Source: a virus. From it: a DNA stretch of 31,512 nucleotides. The notes under the pieces are model-generated. The model made no database searches and was not told the origin of the DNA. It saw only the letters and a list, made by a program, of their open reading frames with translations. Each line of letters begins with the position of its first letter. Position 1 is the first letter of the stretch. Both the position numbers and the translations under genes were made by a program. The stretch lies in the IMG/VR virus record IMGVR_UViG_3300048837_001109, positions 1 to 31,512 of that record; one strand, given 5' to 3'. Shown here piece after piece: positions 7,815-15,111 of this stretch.

Positions 7815-8333
7815 TCACGACCTCCTGAATGATTCGGCGAGCAGCTGCGGCAGCTCTGCCTTCGTCTTTCGCAGCGCCGGAGCCATGTAGGGCCGGGGGG
7901 CGATGCGGTCACGCTTCATCACTCCTGCCCTGGTCCTCCGCTGGGAGAACCCGCCGGCCTCGAGCACCTTGGGGACCAGCCCCTTCCCGCCAAGCTTCAC
8001 CGGCCCGATGATCACGCCCCCGCGGGGCCCGTCGAACGCGAAGAAGATGTTCTTCTGCAGCAGCCCGGTGCGGCTCCGGGGCGGCTGCCCGGGCCGGCTC
8101 GCCCGCCGATACCGCTCTTTCTTGAGTGCCGCGGCGTACGCCACGGGAGTGAGCCCCTCCCGCTGAACCGTCTTGGCCTTGACGACCTTTCGGATAAGCC
8201 GCCGCGCGGTGCGCATCGCGGTGGCACCCGACTTCGCGTAGTACCGCCGCTTCTGCGCGTTGATCTGCTTCATCACCGCCGCGCGGTCGAAGAAGAGCTT
8301 CTTCACGTCTGCCCTGAGCCCGATGGTCGCCAT
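7815..8333 (-). CDS. HK97 gp10-like minor tail / head-tail joining protein
   Basis: 172 residues from ATG 8333. The protein is very basic. Its second half has the gp10-type signature: PPRSRTGLLQKNIFFAFDGP, GVIIGPVKL, PKVLEAGGFS and a C-terminal APRPYMAPALRKTKAELPQL. Proteins of this class sit at the neck or tail end and help join head and tail. The N-terminal ~60 residues form a basic helical segment. Its stop (7815) lies 2 bases before the tape-measure ATG. The position just before the tape measure, and not next to the connector genes, is less common but occurs in related phages. Confidence 0.7.
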   Translation of the reverse strand: MATIGLRADVKKLFFDRAAVMKQINAQKRRYYAKSGATAMRTARRLIRKVVKAKTVQREGLTPVAYAAALKKERYRRASRPGQPPRSRTGLLQKNIFFAFDGPRGGVIIGPVKLGGKGLVPKVLEAGGFSQRRTRAGVMKRDRIAPRPYMAPALRKTKAELPQLLAESFRRS

Positions 8334-8354
8334 GCCGGCACCCTATCCCTTCGA

Positions 8355-8588
8355 TCAGCACCGCGGCCGCTGCAGGATAAAGAAGTCGCGGAGCACCGTG
8401 ATCGGCTCCTTGGGGAGCGGGGCGACCTGGTCGAGCTCCCGCTCCCGCTGCTTGGCGTAGGGGTGGAAGTCCTTCGCTTCGAGCTTCCTGCCCCGCGGGC
8501 CCCGGTTGGCGCTGTAGATCATCGCCAGGACCTGCGAGGTGCGATTCCATGCGAGCTCGTCTTGCACCTCGAGCCGGCGGTTGGCCAT
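8355..8588 (-). CDS. Tail assembly chaperone, downstream (gpT-like) frame
   Basis: 77 residues counted from ATG 8588, but the coding frame clearly begins further up. Codons from ~8675 to 8588 in this frame read SLWRNIYECAGILGLDPGP then FTLGQLRLMANRR. This is a recognisable tail-chaperone segment with high GC at third positions. No ATG, GTG or TTG exists in this frame between the T7 run at 8849-8855 and 8588. That portion can therefore be made only by a -1 shift from the upstream frame (8594-9190), or from a rare start. The layout mirrors lambda G/GT: upstream chaperone, -1 shift, then tape measure. The product would help load the tape measure with tail-tube protein. Confidence 0.65.
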   Translation of the reverse strand: MANRRLEVQDELAWNRTSQVLAMIYSANRGPRGRKLEAKDFHPYAKQRERELDQVAPLPKEPITVLRDFFILQRPRC

Positions 8589-8593
8589 GAGCC

Positions 8594-9190
8594 TCAGCTG
8601 GCCGAGGGTGAAGGGGCCGGGATCGAGGCCGAGGATGCCGGCACATTCGTAGATGTTCCGCCAGAGCGACTCCGCAACGCCTCGAGCCCCGCGTCGAACT
8701 GCGTCCCGGCCCGGCTCACCAGCTGGTCGATCGCGCTTGCGAACCCCGGGCTGTTCACCCGAGCGAGCAGCGCCTCCGCGGCCCGGTCCTGCGCTGCCCT
8801 GCCGGCCCGGTACGCCGCCAGGTAGGCCCCGCGGGTCCCCGGGTTCGGAAAAAAAGCCGCCAGGCCCTCCACGAGCGCGTCCGTCGCCAGCCCGAGGGCG
8901 TCGCCGCCGAGCGCCTCCCCGAACGCCTCGCTCCCCACACCCTTCTCATCCGCCTGGGTCTTCACCACGGCGAACAGCACGTTGCAGAGGAACACCGGGT
9001 CACCGATCAGCTTGGTGTAGACCTCGCTCTTGGGATCGAAGGCCTGCATCAGATCCACGCCCAGCGTGTCCCGCACCCGCGCGATGGTGGAGACGTTGAT
9101 GCTGCACCGCCACACCCGGCCCTCCTGGTCTTTGAAGCTCCATGGAGGGAGGAGTGCGGCGTTGACGGAGGTCGGAGTGGTGGCGGTCAT
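8594..9190 (-). CDS. Tail assembly chaperone, upstream (gpG-like) frame
   Basis: 198 residues from ATG 9190, with no strong ribosome-binding site. The body (residues 1-172) is a typical small tail protein: WSFKDQEGRVWRCSINVSTI, then GVDLMQAFD, LCNVLFAVVKTQADEKGV, and GDALGLATDALVEGLAAFF. After residue ~172 the frame loses coding character and ends in a Ser/Pro/Ala tail (TSTNVPASSASIPAPSPSAS). On the same DNA the -1 frame becomes protein-like (the gpT-like frame). A perfect slippery heptamer T TTT TTT lies in phase at 8855-8849 (F113-F114). However, the frame quality switches later, near 8675. The gene lies between the tail tube and tape measure, as expected. Confidence 0.75.
   Translation of the reverse strand: MTATTPTSVNAALLPPWSFKDQEGRVWRCSINVSTIARVRDTLGVDLMQAFDPKSEVYTKLIGDPVFLCNVLFAVVKTQADEKGVGSEAFGEALGGDALGLATDALVEGLAAFFPNPGTRGAYLAAYRAGRAAQDRAAEALLARVNSPGFASAIDQLVSRAGTQFDAGLEALRSRSGGTSTNVPASSASIPAPSPSAS
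8849..8855 (-). promoter_or_regulatory. Candidate -1 ribosomal slippery heptamer
   Basis: Seven T on the minus strand, phased in the upstream chaperone frame as T TTT TTT (third base of GCT, then two Phe codons). A slip here enters the frame of 8355-8588 with no stop codon in between. Against it, the ~58 codons just after the slip look like Gly/Arg-rich shadow sequence. A less obvious shift site near 8675 is therefore an alternative. Confidence 0.35.
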
Positions 9191-9227
9191 GAGCGTTCTC
9201 GGAAGCGGGTGCGTGCGTGAGCGTCAA

Positions 9228-10502
9228 TCAGGACGGGGAGACGGTGAGGGTCGCGGCCGCGACGCCGATCACCGCCTGGGTGGGGCGGGCGGGATAGGCG
9301 GCGCTGCGGAAGGTGTCGTCGAGGATCGTGATCTTCTCGTTCGCCAGGTCCTCGGCGTAGACCGGTCGGACCCAGACGGCGTCGATCTGCGCCTTGGTGT
9401 CGCCTGACACCACACCCTCGGCGAACAGCCCCAGGGCGGTCGGGGCTCCGCTGTTGTCAAAGCCGGCCTCGATGCGGTCGCGGAGGGAGTCGAGGATCTC
9501 GTCGGTCATCACCGTGTCGAGCTCTTCCTCGTACTCGGTGTTCGTCTCCGTCAGCGTCACGGGGTCGATGATGATCGAACCGATCCCGAGAGAGACCTCG
9601 ACCGGGTCAGTGTCGTCGTCGGTCTTTCCCTTGAAGCCGAACATCACCGTGATGGGCCGAGCCGGGAGCGGCGTCGCCGCGGTGGAGGAGCGGAGTACGT
9701 TCGATTCCGAGAGGATGGTGGTGAGGGTCGCCTCGGTGAAGGAGTCGTCCGGAGCCCCCTGGGCGTTGGCGGGCGAGGCCCACGCCGCGTTCGCGCCCGC
9801 CACCGACACGGTCGCGCTGGCGTAGATCCGGCTCCCGGCCGCGAGCGCCACATCCCCCGCCGGAATCGTGACGGTATTGCCATCGAACACGGCGTTGTCG
9901 AAGGTCTCGACGATGTAGGTGTCGCCGGTGTCGTCCGTGAACACCACCGGCGCGGCAGCCGACGATCCTGCCATCGCGGCATCGCCGAGCGCCACCGGGG
10001 CGTCGAAGGTGAGCACCAGCCCGTCCCCGCCCGGCTCCCAGACGGCCGAGGCGTATGACGGGGGTGGGGGCTCAAGCCAGGAGGGCGCCGCAGCGGAGTA
10101 GGTCGGCTTGATCACCACATCAGCCTTGATGGTGTCGTCGAGGGGCTCGCGGCGGGTGAAGGTGAGGACCTGGGCGTTGCACAGCAGGCCCTCCCCATCT
10201 TCGTCGAGGGGCTTGTCGAGCACGCGGAGCCCGATGGTGCCGCGGGACTGGTATGCCGCCTCGATGATCTCCTGGGCGGCCTGCTCGTCGTCCCAGAGGA
10301 GCTCAAACTCCACCGAAGCCGCCTCAATCGCCGCCACGGAGAGCGTGAACCCGCCGGAGGCCCGGTGCGTCGCGTCCGCCTCCGTCATCGAGGCATTGAG
10401 CGTGCAGTCTCGCGCGGTCCCGACAGTGGTCCACTCCCCGCCCCCGCCGGTCATCCCGCCGGAGCGAACCTGCAGAACGGCCTGAAAGCCCAAGCGTGCC
10501 AT
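9228..10502 (-). CDS. Large tail tube protein (tube domain plus C-terminal extension)
   Basis: 424 residues from ATG 10502 with GAGGT upstream. Residues ~1-150 align with the whole 140-residue protein encoded at 10628-11050: (A)RD, S(M)xEADxTxRAxGGFTL, ELLW, and (K/R)PTYSA(A/T)AP. It is therefore a second copy of the tail-tube domain. After a Pro-rich linker (EPPPPSYASAV), residues ~160-260 form a beta sandwich-like region with FDAPVALGDAAM and GSRIYASATVSV, similar in style to Ig-like or SwmB-like add-on domains. Residues ~270-424 form a further alpha/beta part. Tail-tube proteins often carry such domains on the tube surface. It lies directly before the chaperone genes. Confidence 0.75.
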   Translation of the reverse strand: MARLGFQAVLQVRSGGMTGGGGEWTTVGTARDCTLNASMTEADATHRASGGFTLSVAAIEAASVEFELLWDDEQAAQEIIEAAYQSRGTIGLRVLDKPLDEDGEGLLCNAQVLTFTRREPLDDTIKADVVIKPTYSAAAPSWLEPPPPSYASAVWEPGGDGLVLTFDAPVALGDAAMAGSSAAAPVVFTDDTGDTYIVETFDNAVFDGNTVTIPAGDVALAAGSRIYASATVSVAGANAAWASPANAQGAPDDSFTEATLTTILSESNVLRSSTAATPLPARPITVMFGFKGKTDDDTDPVEVSLGIGSIIIDPVTLTETNTEYEEELDTVMTDEILDSLRDRIEAGFDNSGAPTALGLFAEGVVSGDTKAQIDAVWVRPVYAEDLANEKITILDDTFRSAAYPARPTQAVIGVAAATLTVSPS

Positions 10503-10567
10503 GGTGTACCTCGGAGGGGATGGGGAGAGGGAGCGGGGGAATCCAGGAGGGAACGGGAGGGGTGACG

Positions 10568-10602
10568 CCCGCGGCGGCCTCGACCATGGCGACCGCCGCG
10601 GG
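10568..10602 (-). terminator. Hairpin after the first tail tube gene
   Basis: Perfect 10-bp arms CCCGCGGCGG (10568-10577) and CCGCCGCGGG (10593-10602). Three further inner pairs (TCG/CGA) are possible within the loop. It lies in the 125-bp gap between the two tail-tube genes. No T-run follows on the minus strand, so mRNA stabilisation or partial attenuation is as likely as termination. The rest of the 10503-10627 gap is G-rich and holds the ribosome-binding site for the gene starting at 10502. Confidence 0.6.
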
Positions 10603-10627
10603 ACTTAGGTCGCCCCATGCCTGCCGA

Positions 10628-11050
10628 TCAGGGAGTGACGTCGGTCGGGGCGGTGGCGGAGTAGGTCGGGCGGATCCGCAGCGTGACCATGATCACGCCG
10701 TTGAGCGGCTCGCCGCGGGAGAACTCGAAGATCTGCCCGTCGAACATGACGCCGCGGCCGCTGGTCGCATCGAGGATGCGGAAGCCCTTGGGGGTGCGGG
10801 CCTTGTAGGCCGCATAGAGGGCGTCAAAGGCGGTCTCGCCCGGCGTCCACAGGAGCTCGGTCTCGATGCTCAGGTCCCGGAGCGTCGCGGCCGTGAGGGT
10901 GAAGCCGCCGGCGGCACGGGTGGTAACGTCCGCCTCCTGCATGGAGTCGCTGTTCGTGACGTCGCGGGCCTGGGGAACCGCGACCCAGCTCGGCGTCGCG
11001 CCGATCAGGTTGTTGGAGTACTCGAGCGTCGCGTTCATTCCGAGCTTCAT
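10628..11050 (-). CDS. Major tail tube protein
   Basis: 140 residues from ATG 11050, with AGGAG 8 nt upstream. The sequence has the usual beta-rich tail-tube character. It shares clear blocks with the N-terminal third of the 424-residue protein downstream: ARDVTNSDSMQEADVTTRA, GGFTLTAATL, ELLWTPGET, RGEPLNGVI and RPTYSATAP. The short version is probably the main tube subunit and the long one a decorated variant or tube-end subunit. Hairpins lie on both sides (11106-11119 and 10568-10602), in line with a highly expressed monocistron-like segment. The position after the connectors is standard. Confidence 0.75.
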   Translation of the reverse strand: MKLGMNATLEYSNNLIGATPSWVAVPQARDVTNSDSMQEADVTTRAAGGFTLTAATLRDLSIETELLWTPGETAFDALYAAYKARTPKGFRILDATSGRGVMFDGQIFEFSRGEPLNGVIMVTLRIRPTYSATAPTDVTP

Positions 11051-11105
11051 GGATCACACTCCTGGGTGCCCGGTCTGGGCTTGGCTTGGTTTGGCGATGG
11101 CGGAA

Positions 11106-11119
11106 GGGCCGCGGGGCCC
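11106..11119 (-). terminator. Short GC hairpin after small structural gene
   Basis: Arms GGGCC and GGCCC (5 bp) around a GCGG loop, directly after the stop at 11123. TTCC follows on the minus strand. It is weak as a terminator, but it occupies the same relative position as the stronger hairpins nearby. Confidence 0.35.
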
Positions 11120-11122
11120 GGG

Positions 11123-11386
11123 TCAGGCTGAGGTGTTGCCGCGAACGCTGAGCTTGTCGCCGCTGGTGCCTTCAACGGTGATGGTCGCGAGATCGACGCC
11201 GATGAACACACACCCTTCCCCGGGGGAAAGATCGGCCTCGCCGCTCTCGCAGGAGATCGTCACGGGGTCCTCGTTGTCGGAGGCGGCGACGACGTCGACA
11301 TCGGCGTAGAGGCGATCGAGGGCGGTGAGCGGGGCGGGCTCGGCACCGATCTCGTGGGTGAAGATGACGGGCTTGCGAGTTGACAT
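11123..11386 (-). CDS. Small structural protein, unknown
   Basis: 87 residues from ATG 11386, overlapping the upstream stop by one base (TGATG) with GGAGG in front. The protein is acidic and beta-rich: PVIFTHEIGAEPAPLTALDR, then LSPGEGCVFIGVDLATITVE and a C-terminal GDKLSVRGN. There are no membrane segments and only two Cys residues. It sits between the neck/tail-terminator gene and the major tail tube, and it is followed by a hairpin, so a structural or decoration role is inferred. I do not recognise a family. Confidence 0.65.
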   Translation of the reverse strand: MSTRKPVIFTHEIGAEPAPLTALDRLYADVDVVAASDNEDPVTISCESGEADLSPGEGCVFIGVDLATITVEGTSGDKLSVRGNTSA

Positions 11387-11889
11387 CAGATCTCCCTCCT
11401 GGCGATGTAGTTGGCGATCAGCACGGCCCGCAGGACCCGATGCTCATCGAGCGACAGGGCGCTGATGTTCTCGTCGTCGTCGGGGCCTTCCTCCACGCTC
11501 AGGAGCGAGGCCTCGACCTCGAGCTCGTCGTGCTCAAGCTGCCGCGCCCCCCAGAGCGTGTCCTCTACCGACTTCACCACGCCGGCGAATGTCACCGCGG
11601 CGGCAAAGTCGTTCTCATCCGCGTCCTCGGGGTCCCGGCCCTCGCCCAGCCGCTGCTCGAGCAGGACCTGGACCGCCAAGGGGTTGACGTCGACGGTGCC
11701 GCGGCTGCTCAGCGTGAGGACCGATCGTCGCGGGCTCACCGACACCCGGATCCCGGTCCCCAGAGCGTCGACCGGTGTCTCCGGCCGGAGCGTGCGGGTC
11801 ACCTCGGGGAAGTCCGGATCGGGCTCCTCCGCGTGGTTCTCATCGAGCAGGTCCGCGACCGCGGCGGTGATGGCAAGGAGCTCGATCAT
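11386..11889 (-). CDS. Putative neck or tail-terminator protein
   Basis: 167 residues from ATG 11889, overlapping the upstream stop as ATGA. The N-terminal helix (IELLAITAAVADLLDE) leads into beta strands (ALGTGIRVSVSPRRSVLTLS) and then a helix ending the core (NPLAVQVLLEQRLGE). This is the general plan of tail-terminator and neck proteins (lambda gpU / HK97 gp10-neighbour class). The C-terminal half is acidic. The order head-closure, this gene, tail tube is what is expected for a siphophage connector series. The match is to architecture and position, not to a motif. Confidence 0.6.
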   Translation of the reverse strand: MIELLAITAAVADLLDENHAEEPDPDFPEVTRTLRPETPVDALGTGIRVSVSPRRSVLTLSSRGTVDVNPLAVQVLLEQRLGEGRDPEDADENDFAAAVTFAGVVKSVEDTLWGARQLEHDELEVEASLLSVEEGPDDDENISALSLDEHRVLRAVLIANYIARREI

Positions 11890-12275
11890 GCCTCCACCCC
11901 GATCCTGACGGTGTGCACACGCGTCGATTCGTGCTGCAGGCCTTCTCGCCGGAACGGGCCGTCGCCAGCTGCGGAGACGATCTCCCAGACTTCCTCCACC
12001 TCCCCATTGGTCTCGACGATGACGTCGCCCTGGCGGGGGTCGAAGGGCTCATCATCGATGAGCATCGCGGCGGTCTCGAAGCAGAAGTCCCGGTAGCGCA
12101 CCAGGGTGGAGCCGTTCTGGTCGATCTTCTCCGTCCGGGTCACCGAGACCGTCGCGGGGAGGGTGAGCTCCACGGCCGACTCGCCCTTGCCGCGGCGATA
12201 CACCACCTCGTGCGAGACGCTTGCGCGCCGCACCCGGTGGAGCATCGTCGAGCCTTTGCGGAGCAGGTCGGGCAT
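11886..12275 (-). CDS. Putative head closure / head-tail connector protein
   Basis: 129 residues from ATG 12275. No ribosome-binding site is visible, but MPDLLRKGS is a start I recognise from related phage connectors, so I prefer it over Met11. The sequence continues with HEVVYRRGKGESAVELTLPA, a TVSVTRTEKID strand, RYRDFCFETAAML, and the loop-rich RQGDVIVETNGEVEEVWEI. This small beta-barrel pattern matches head-closure (gpFII-like) proteins that seal the portal and receive the tail. It follows the decoration gene after a strong hairpin and overlaps the next gene as ATGA. Confidence 0.65.
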   Translation of the reverse strand: MPDLLRKGSTMLHRVRRASVSHEVVYRRGKGESAVELTLPATVSVTRTEKIDQNGSTLVRYRDFCFETAAMLIDDEPFDPRQGDVIVETNGEVEEVWEIVSAAGDGPFRREGLQHESTRVHTVRIGVEA

Positions 12276-12321
12276 GGGGGGCTGGTGGGATTGAGAGTGG
12301 GCTGGTCGAGACGAAGAAGGG

Positions 12322-12354
12322 CAGGGGGCTGGCGACCACTCAACCAGCCCCCTG
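12322..12354 (-). terminator. Strong hairpin after the decoration gene
   Basis: Perfect 11-bp arms CAGGGGGCTGG (12322-12332) and CCAGCCCCCTG (12344-12354) around an 11-nt loop. It lies between the stop at 12376 and the start at 12275. CCCTTCTTCGTC follows on the minus strand, a weak pyrimidine tract, so partial termination or 3' protection of the capsid mRNAs is likely. Confidence 0.65.
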
Positions 12355-12375
12355 CACGCTCACGCTTCAAGAGGC

Positions 12376-12741
12376 TCAGGTGCCCTGCACGCCGGCGGGG
12401 ATGAGCTTGGTGGAGACGAAGGAGTCGGTCGTGGCAGCGGTGCCGATCGCGACGCCACAGAGCGTCGCGCCCGAGGCGATCTGCGTCGCCACGCCCGCGC
12501 CGTCTTCCCAGTAGACCTTCTCGCCCACCAGGATGTCCTTGCCCGCGCCGGTCGCCTTGGGGAGGTCCCAGACGCCGTCGATGTTCACCGCGCCGAGGGC
12601 GTTGGCGGCGATCGCGGAGGGGGCGACGCCCACCAAGCCCGCGGAGAGTTCCACCACCTGGCCGGCAGAGACCGCCGAGCCCGGGGTGTGGTCGATGTTC
12701 GAACCGGCCTGCTTGTAACGAGCCATCACGGTCTGTGCCAT
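12376..12741 (-). CDS. Head decoration protein, DUF2190-like
   Basis: 121 residues from ATG 12741 with AGGAGG upstream. It shows the hallmarks of the DUF2190 capsid-cement family: AGQVVELSAGLVGVAPSAIA, NALGAVNIDGVWDLPKATG, then VGEKVYWEDGAGVATQIAS and a closing GVAIGTA..TDSFVSTKLIP. These proteins stabilise mature capsids from outside and are made in large amounts. It directly follows the capsid gene and has hairpins on both sides, which suits high, separately tuned expression. Confidence 0.8.
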   Translation of the reverse strand: MAQTVMARYKQAGSNIDHTPGSAVSAGQVVELSAGLVGVAPSAIAANALGAVNIDGVWDLPKATGAGKDILVGEKVYWEDGAGVATQIASGATLCGVAIGTAATTDSFVSTKLIPAGVQGT

Positions 12742-12799
12742 TGGAACCCTCCTGGGTCGGCTGGTGTACCTGTCCCGCCCCGCCCTTCAAGAAACACGC

Positions 12800-12821
12800 C
12801 CCCGGCGTTCTCACGCCGGGG
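12800..12821 (-). terminator. Hairpin after the capsid gene
   Basis: Perfect 9-bp arms CCCCGGCGT (12800-12808) and ACGCCGGGG (12813-12821) with a TCTC loop. On the minus strand GCGTGTTTCTTG follows, so it resembles an intrinsic terminator. It lies between the capsid stop (12847) and the decoration start (12741). Confidence 0.7.
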
Positions 12822-12846
12822 ACGGTTGAGTCGAATCAGGGGAGGA

Positions 12847-15111
12847 CTACTCCTCCGCGGTCACGCCGGTGACCTTGACGGCGCCGCGGTGATCCTGCTT
12901 CTCGACGCCCAGATCCCAGAACGCGCGGGTCTGGAGGCCGAGCATGTTGAACTGCGTCTCATCCTGCTCGATCGTGGGGTTGCGCTGGCCTCGCAGGTAG
13001 GCGAGCTCGATCGCCGAGACCTGCATGGGATCCGCCAGGAGCATCCAGTGCGTCGCCGATCCGCCGGCGATCGCGGCGTTGTTCATGTAGGGCGATGCGA
13101 GCGGGATCACCTTGCCGGCGTGAGGGTTGCTCGCCGGGCGGGCCTCCCCGTCGTCGTTGAACTGCGTGATCATCGTGTCCTTGGCGATCTGCCCCGCGAG
13201 GGTGGCGGTCGCGTTGGGGACCAGGAGGAACTTGGGCTCGACCATGATGGGCTTGCGCGCCTCATCGACCTGGTCGAGGAACATCTGCATCGCGATCGTC
13301 AGGGCCGAGATCGACAGCACCGTGTCGGTGCCCTCGAGCAGGTTGGCGTTCGCCTCGCTGAAGAAGTCCCCGCTGTTGTCGAGGAGCACGGTGAACACCA
13401 GCTCCTCGCGCTTGATGAAGGCGTCGCGGCCGAGGATCTGGGCCTTGGAGGTCAGCGCCCCCAGGTCATCGTTGATGATGTCCTGGCGGGTGAGGGTGAG
13501 CATCTCGCCGTAGGTGTCGGCCTGGATGCCGTAGCTCTCCTCGCCCAGGCGGGTGTGCTTGAGCTCGCCCGCCGGCCCCACCTTGGTGAAGCCGCCGCGG
13601 CCCGTCAGGCGGTAGCGGGTGTGGCGCTTGAAGTCCCGGACGTTGCCGATGCTGCAGATCTGCTCCGCCACAGACTTGAAGCTCATGAACGTCTGGAGCA
13701 GAGCCTTGTTGGCCAGGTTGGAGAGGATCCCCGACACCGAGATCGTCGAGAACCCGCTGGCGCGGAGCTCCTGCTCGGCGTCGACCGCCGCGCGGAGGGT
13801 GTGGACGCCGAACGAGCCGGCACGCACGGAGCGGCCGCTGGCGCGGATCACCTCGTAGAGCAGGCCCTGCACGCCCAGGTCGCGGAGCCCGCGATCGTCG
13901 GCAGCCTCCAGGACCCGCTCGTCGAACTGAGCCTCCATGAACGAGGCGCTGAGGCCGATGCCGCGGCCCAGGGCGGCCTCGAGCACCTCCCCCTGCGCCG
14001 GGGCGTTGCGGTCACGAGTCGGGGCGATCTGCGGACGCGTCGCCCGGAGGGCGGCCAGTTCGGCCTTGTCGGCCGTCCAGCCGTCACGGATCGCCTGGGC
14101 GCGGATGGTCCGCACCCGGGGATCGGCGGCGTCGAGCCGACGCTCGATTCCCGCCACACGCTCACGCTCGGCCTGAAGGTCGGCACGCGTGAGCACCGCG
14201 GGGGCGTCGGGATCGTCGCCCGCCTCGAGGACGGCCGTCTCGCCGCCATCGCCGGCATCGTCGTCGCCCTCGCCCGCGGCGGCGCCGGAGGCGGCGAGCT
14301 TGCGGACGGGCTCCTTGGAGGCCTTCGCCTTGGCGCGCTTCTTGGTCGCCTTCGCCTTCTTGCGGCCGGTGATCCGGGTCGGCTCAAGCTCGGAGTCGAG
14401 GTTCGCGTCAGCGTCCTCGGTCTCGCCCTCGGCCGATGCCTGGAGTTCTGCCTCAAACGCCGCACGGAGCGTCTGCTCCTGCTCGGAAGTGAGCTCGCTC
14501 ACCTCGCCCCAACCCTTGGCCTTCAGCCACGCTTCAAACGTCATGGTGCTCTCCTTGGCCGCGATCGCGGCGGTGGTGTTGTCGTCCGCGCCCAGCGCGA
14601 CAAAGCTGACTTCCTTGATGCGAGAACTCCTCGCGATCAGGACCGGGCCGGTGAACTCGCGGCCATTGACCAGCACGCGCTGGCCCTTGCGAACTTCCTC
14701 CACATCCCCGAATGCGGCCGTGATCGAGGCCTGCCAGGGGAAGCCGTCCTTGGCGGACTGGATCACTTCCTGGCTCACCTGACCGGCGCCCGACGCCAGC
14801 CCGGTGACGCGCACGTCCCGGCCGGTGTTCTCGATCTGGGTCGTGTGCCCGACGATCAGCGCCGGGTTGTGGTCCTTGAGCACCGGCACGGTCGAACGCG
14901 GGACCTGCATCCCCGCCAGGTCGACCACGATCGGGAGCTTCTGGCCCTTGAACACGCCGCGGAGCTCCACGCCCGTGTAGGCCATGAGGGCGAACCGCGG
15001 GACGCGCATCTGCCCATCGCGATCGAACTCCACCGCGGCGCGGAGCAGCTCGATCGAGCCGGGCTCGGCCGACCTGCCGGCGCGGAGTGTGCGTGCGGGG
15101 GCGCGGCTCAT
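12847..15111 (-). CDS. Prohead protease-major capsid protein fusion
   Basis: 754 residues from ATG 15111, overlapping the portal stop as ATGA. Residues ~1-190 are a caudoviral prohead protease: His81 in VLKDHNPALIVGHT, then VTGLASGAGQ and Ser129 in GFPWQASITAAF, the expected His and Ser of the catalytic centre. Residues ~195-360 are a charged, Lys/Ala/Asp-rich scaffold-like linker with AKATKKRAKAKASK. Residues ~370-754 are an HK97-fold capsid protein (LYEVIRASGRSVRAG; LTRQDIINDDLGAL; VPNATATLAGQIAK; an end with WDLGVEKQDHRGAVKV). The three functions (protease, scaffold and shell) are normally separate or partly fused. Here self-cleavage must release the coat. Confidence 0.88.
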   Translation of the reverse strand: MSRAPARTLRAGRSAEPGSIELLRAAVEFDRDGQMRVPRFALMAYTGVELRGVFKGQKLPIVVDLAGMQVPRSTVPVLKDHNPALIVGHTTQIENTGRDVRVTGLASGAGQVSQEVIQSAKDGFPWQASITAAFGDVEEVRKGQRVLVNGREFTGPVLIARSSRIKEVSFVALGADDNTTAAIAAKESTMTFEAWLKAKGWGEVSELTSEQEQTLRAAFEAELQASAEGETEDADANLDSELEPTRITGRKKAKATKKRAKAKASKEPVRKLAASGAAAGEGDDDAGDGGETAVLEAGDDPDAPAVLTRADLQAERERVAGIERRLDAADPRVRTIRAQAIRDGWTADKAELAALRATRPQIAPTRDRNAPAQGEVLEAALGRGIGLSASFMEAQFDERVLEAADDRGLRDLGVQGLLYEVIRASGRSVRAGSFGVHTLRAAVDAEQELRASGFSTISVSGILSNLANKALLQTFMSFKSVAEQICSIGNVRDFKRHTRYRLTGRGGFTKVGPAGELKHTRLGEESYGIQADTYGEMLTLTRQDIINDDLGALTSKAQILGRDAFIKREELVFTVLLDNSGDFFSEANANLLEGTDTVLSISALTIAMQMFLDQVDEARKPIMVEPKFLLVPNATATLAGQIAKDTMITQFNDDGEARPASNPHAGKVIPLASPYMNNAAIAGGSATHWMLLADPMQVSAIELAYLRGQRNPTIEQDETQFNMLGLQTRAFWDLGVEKQDHRGAVKVTGVTAEE

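Noticed and set aside
8334-8360. Fourth copy of the AATGGT promoter element before the gene at 8333
   Set aside because: GATAGGGTGCCGGC is only loosely similar and no TTGAC lies at 16-17 bp.
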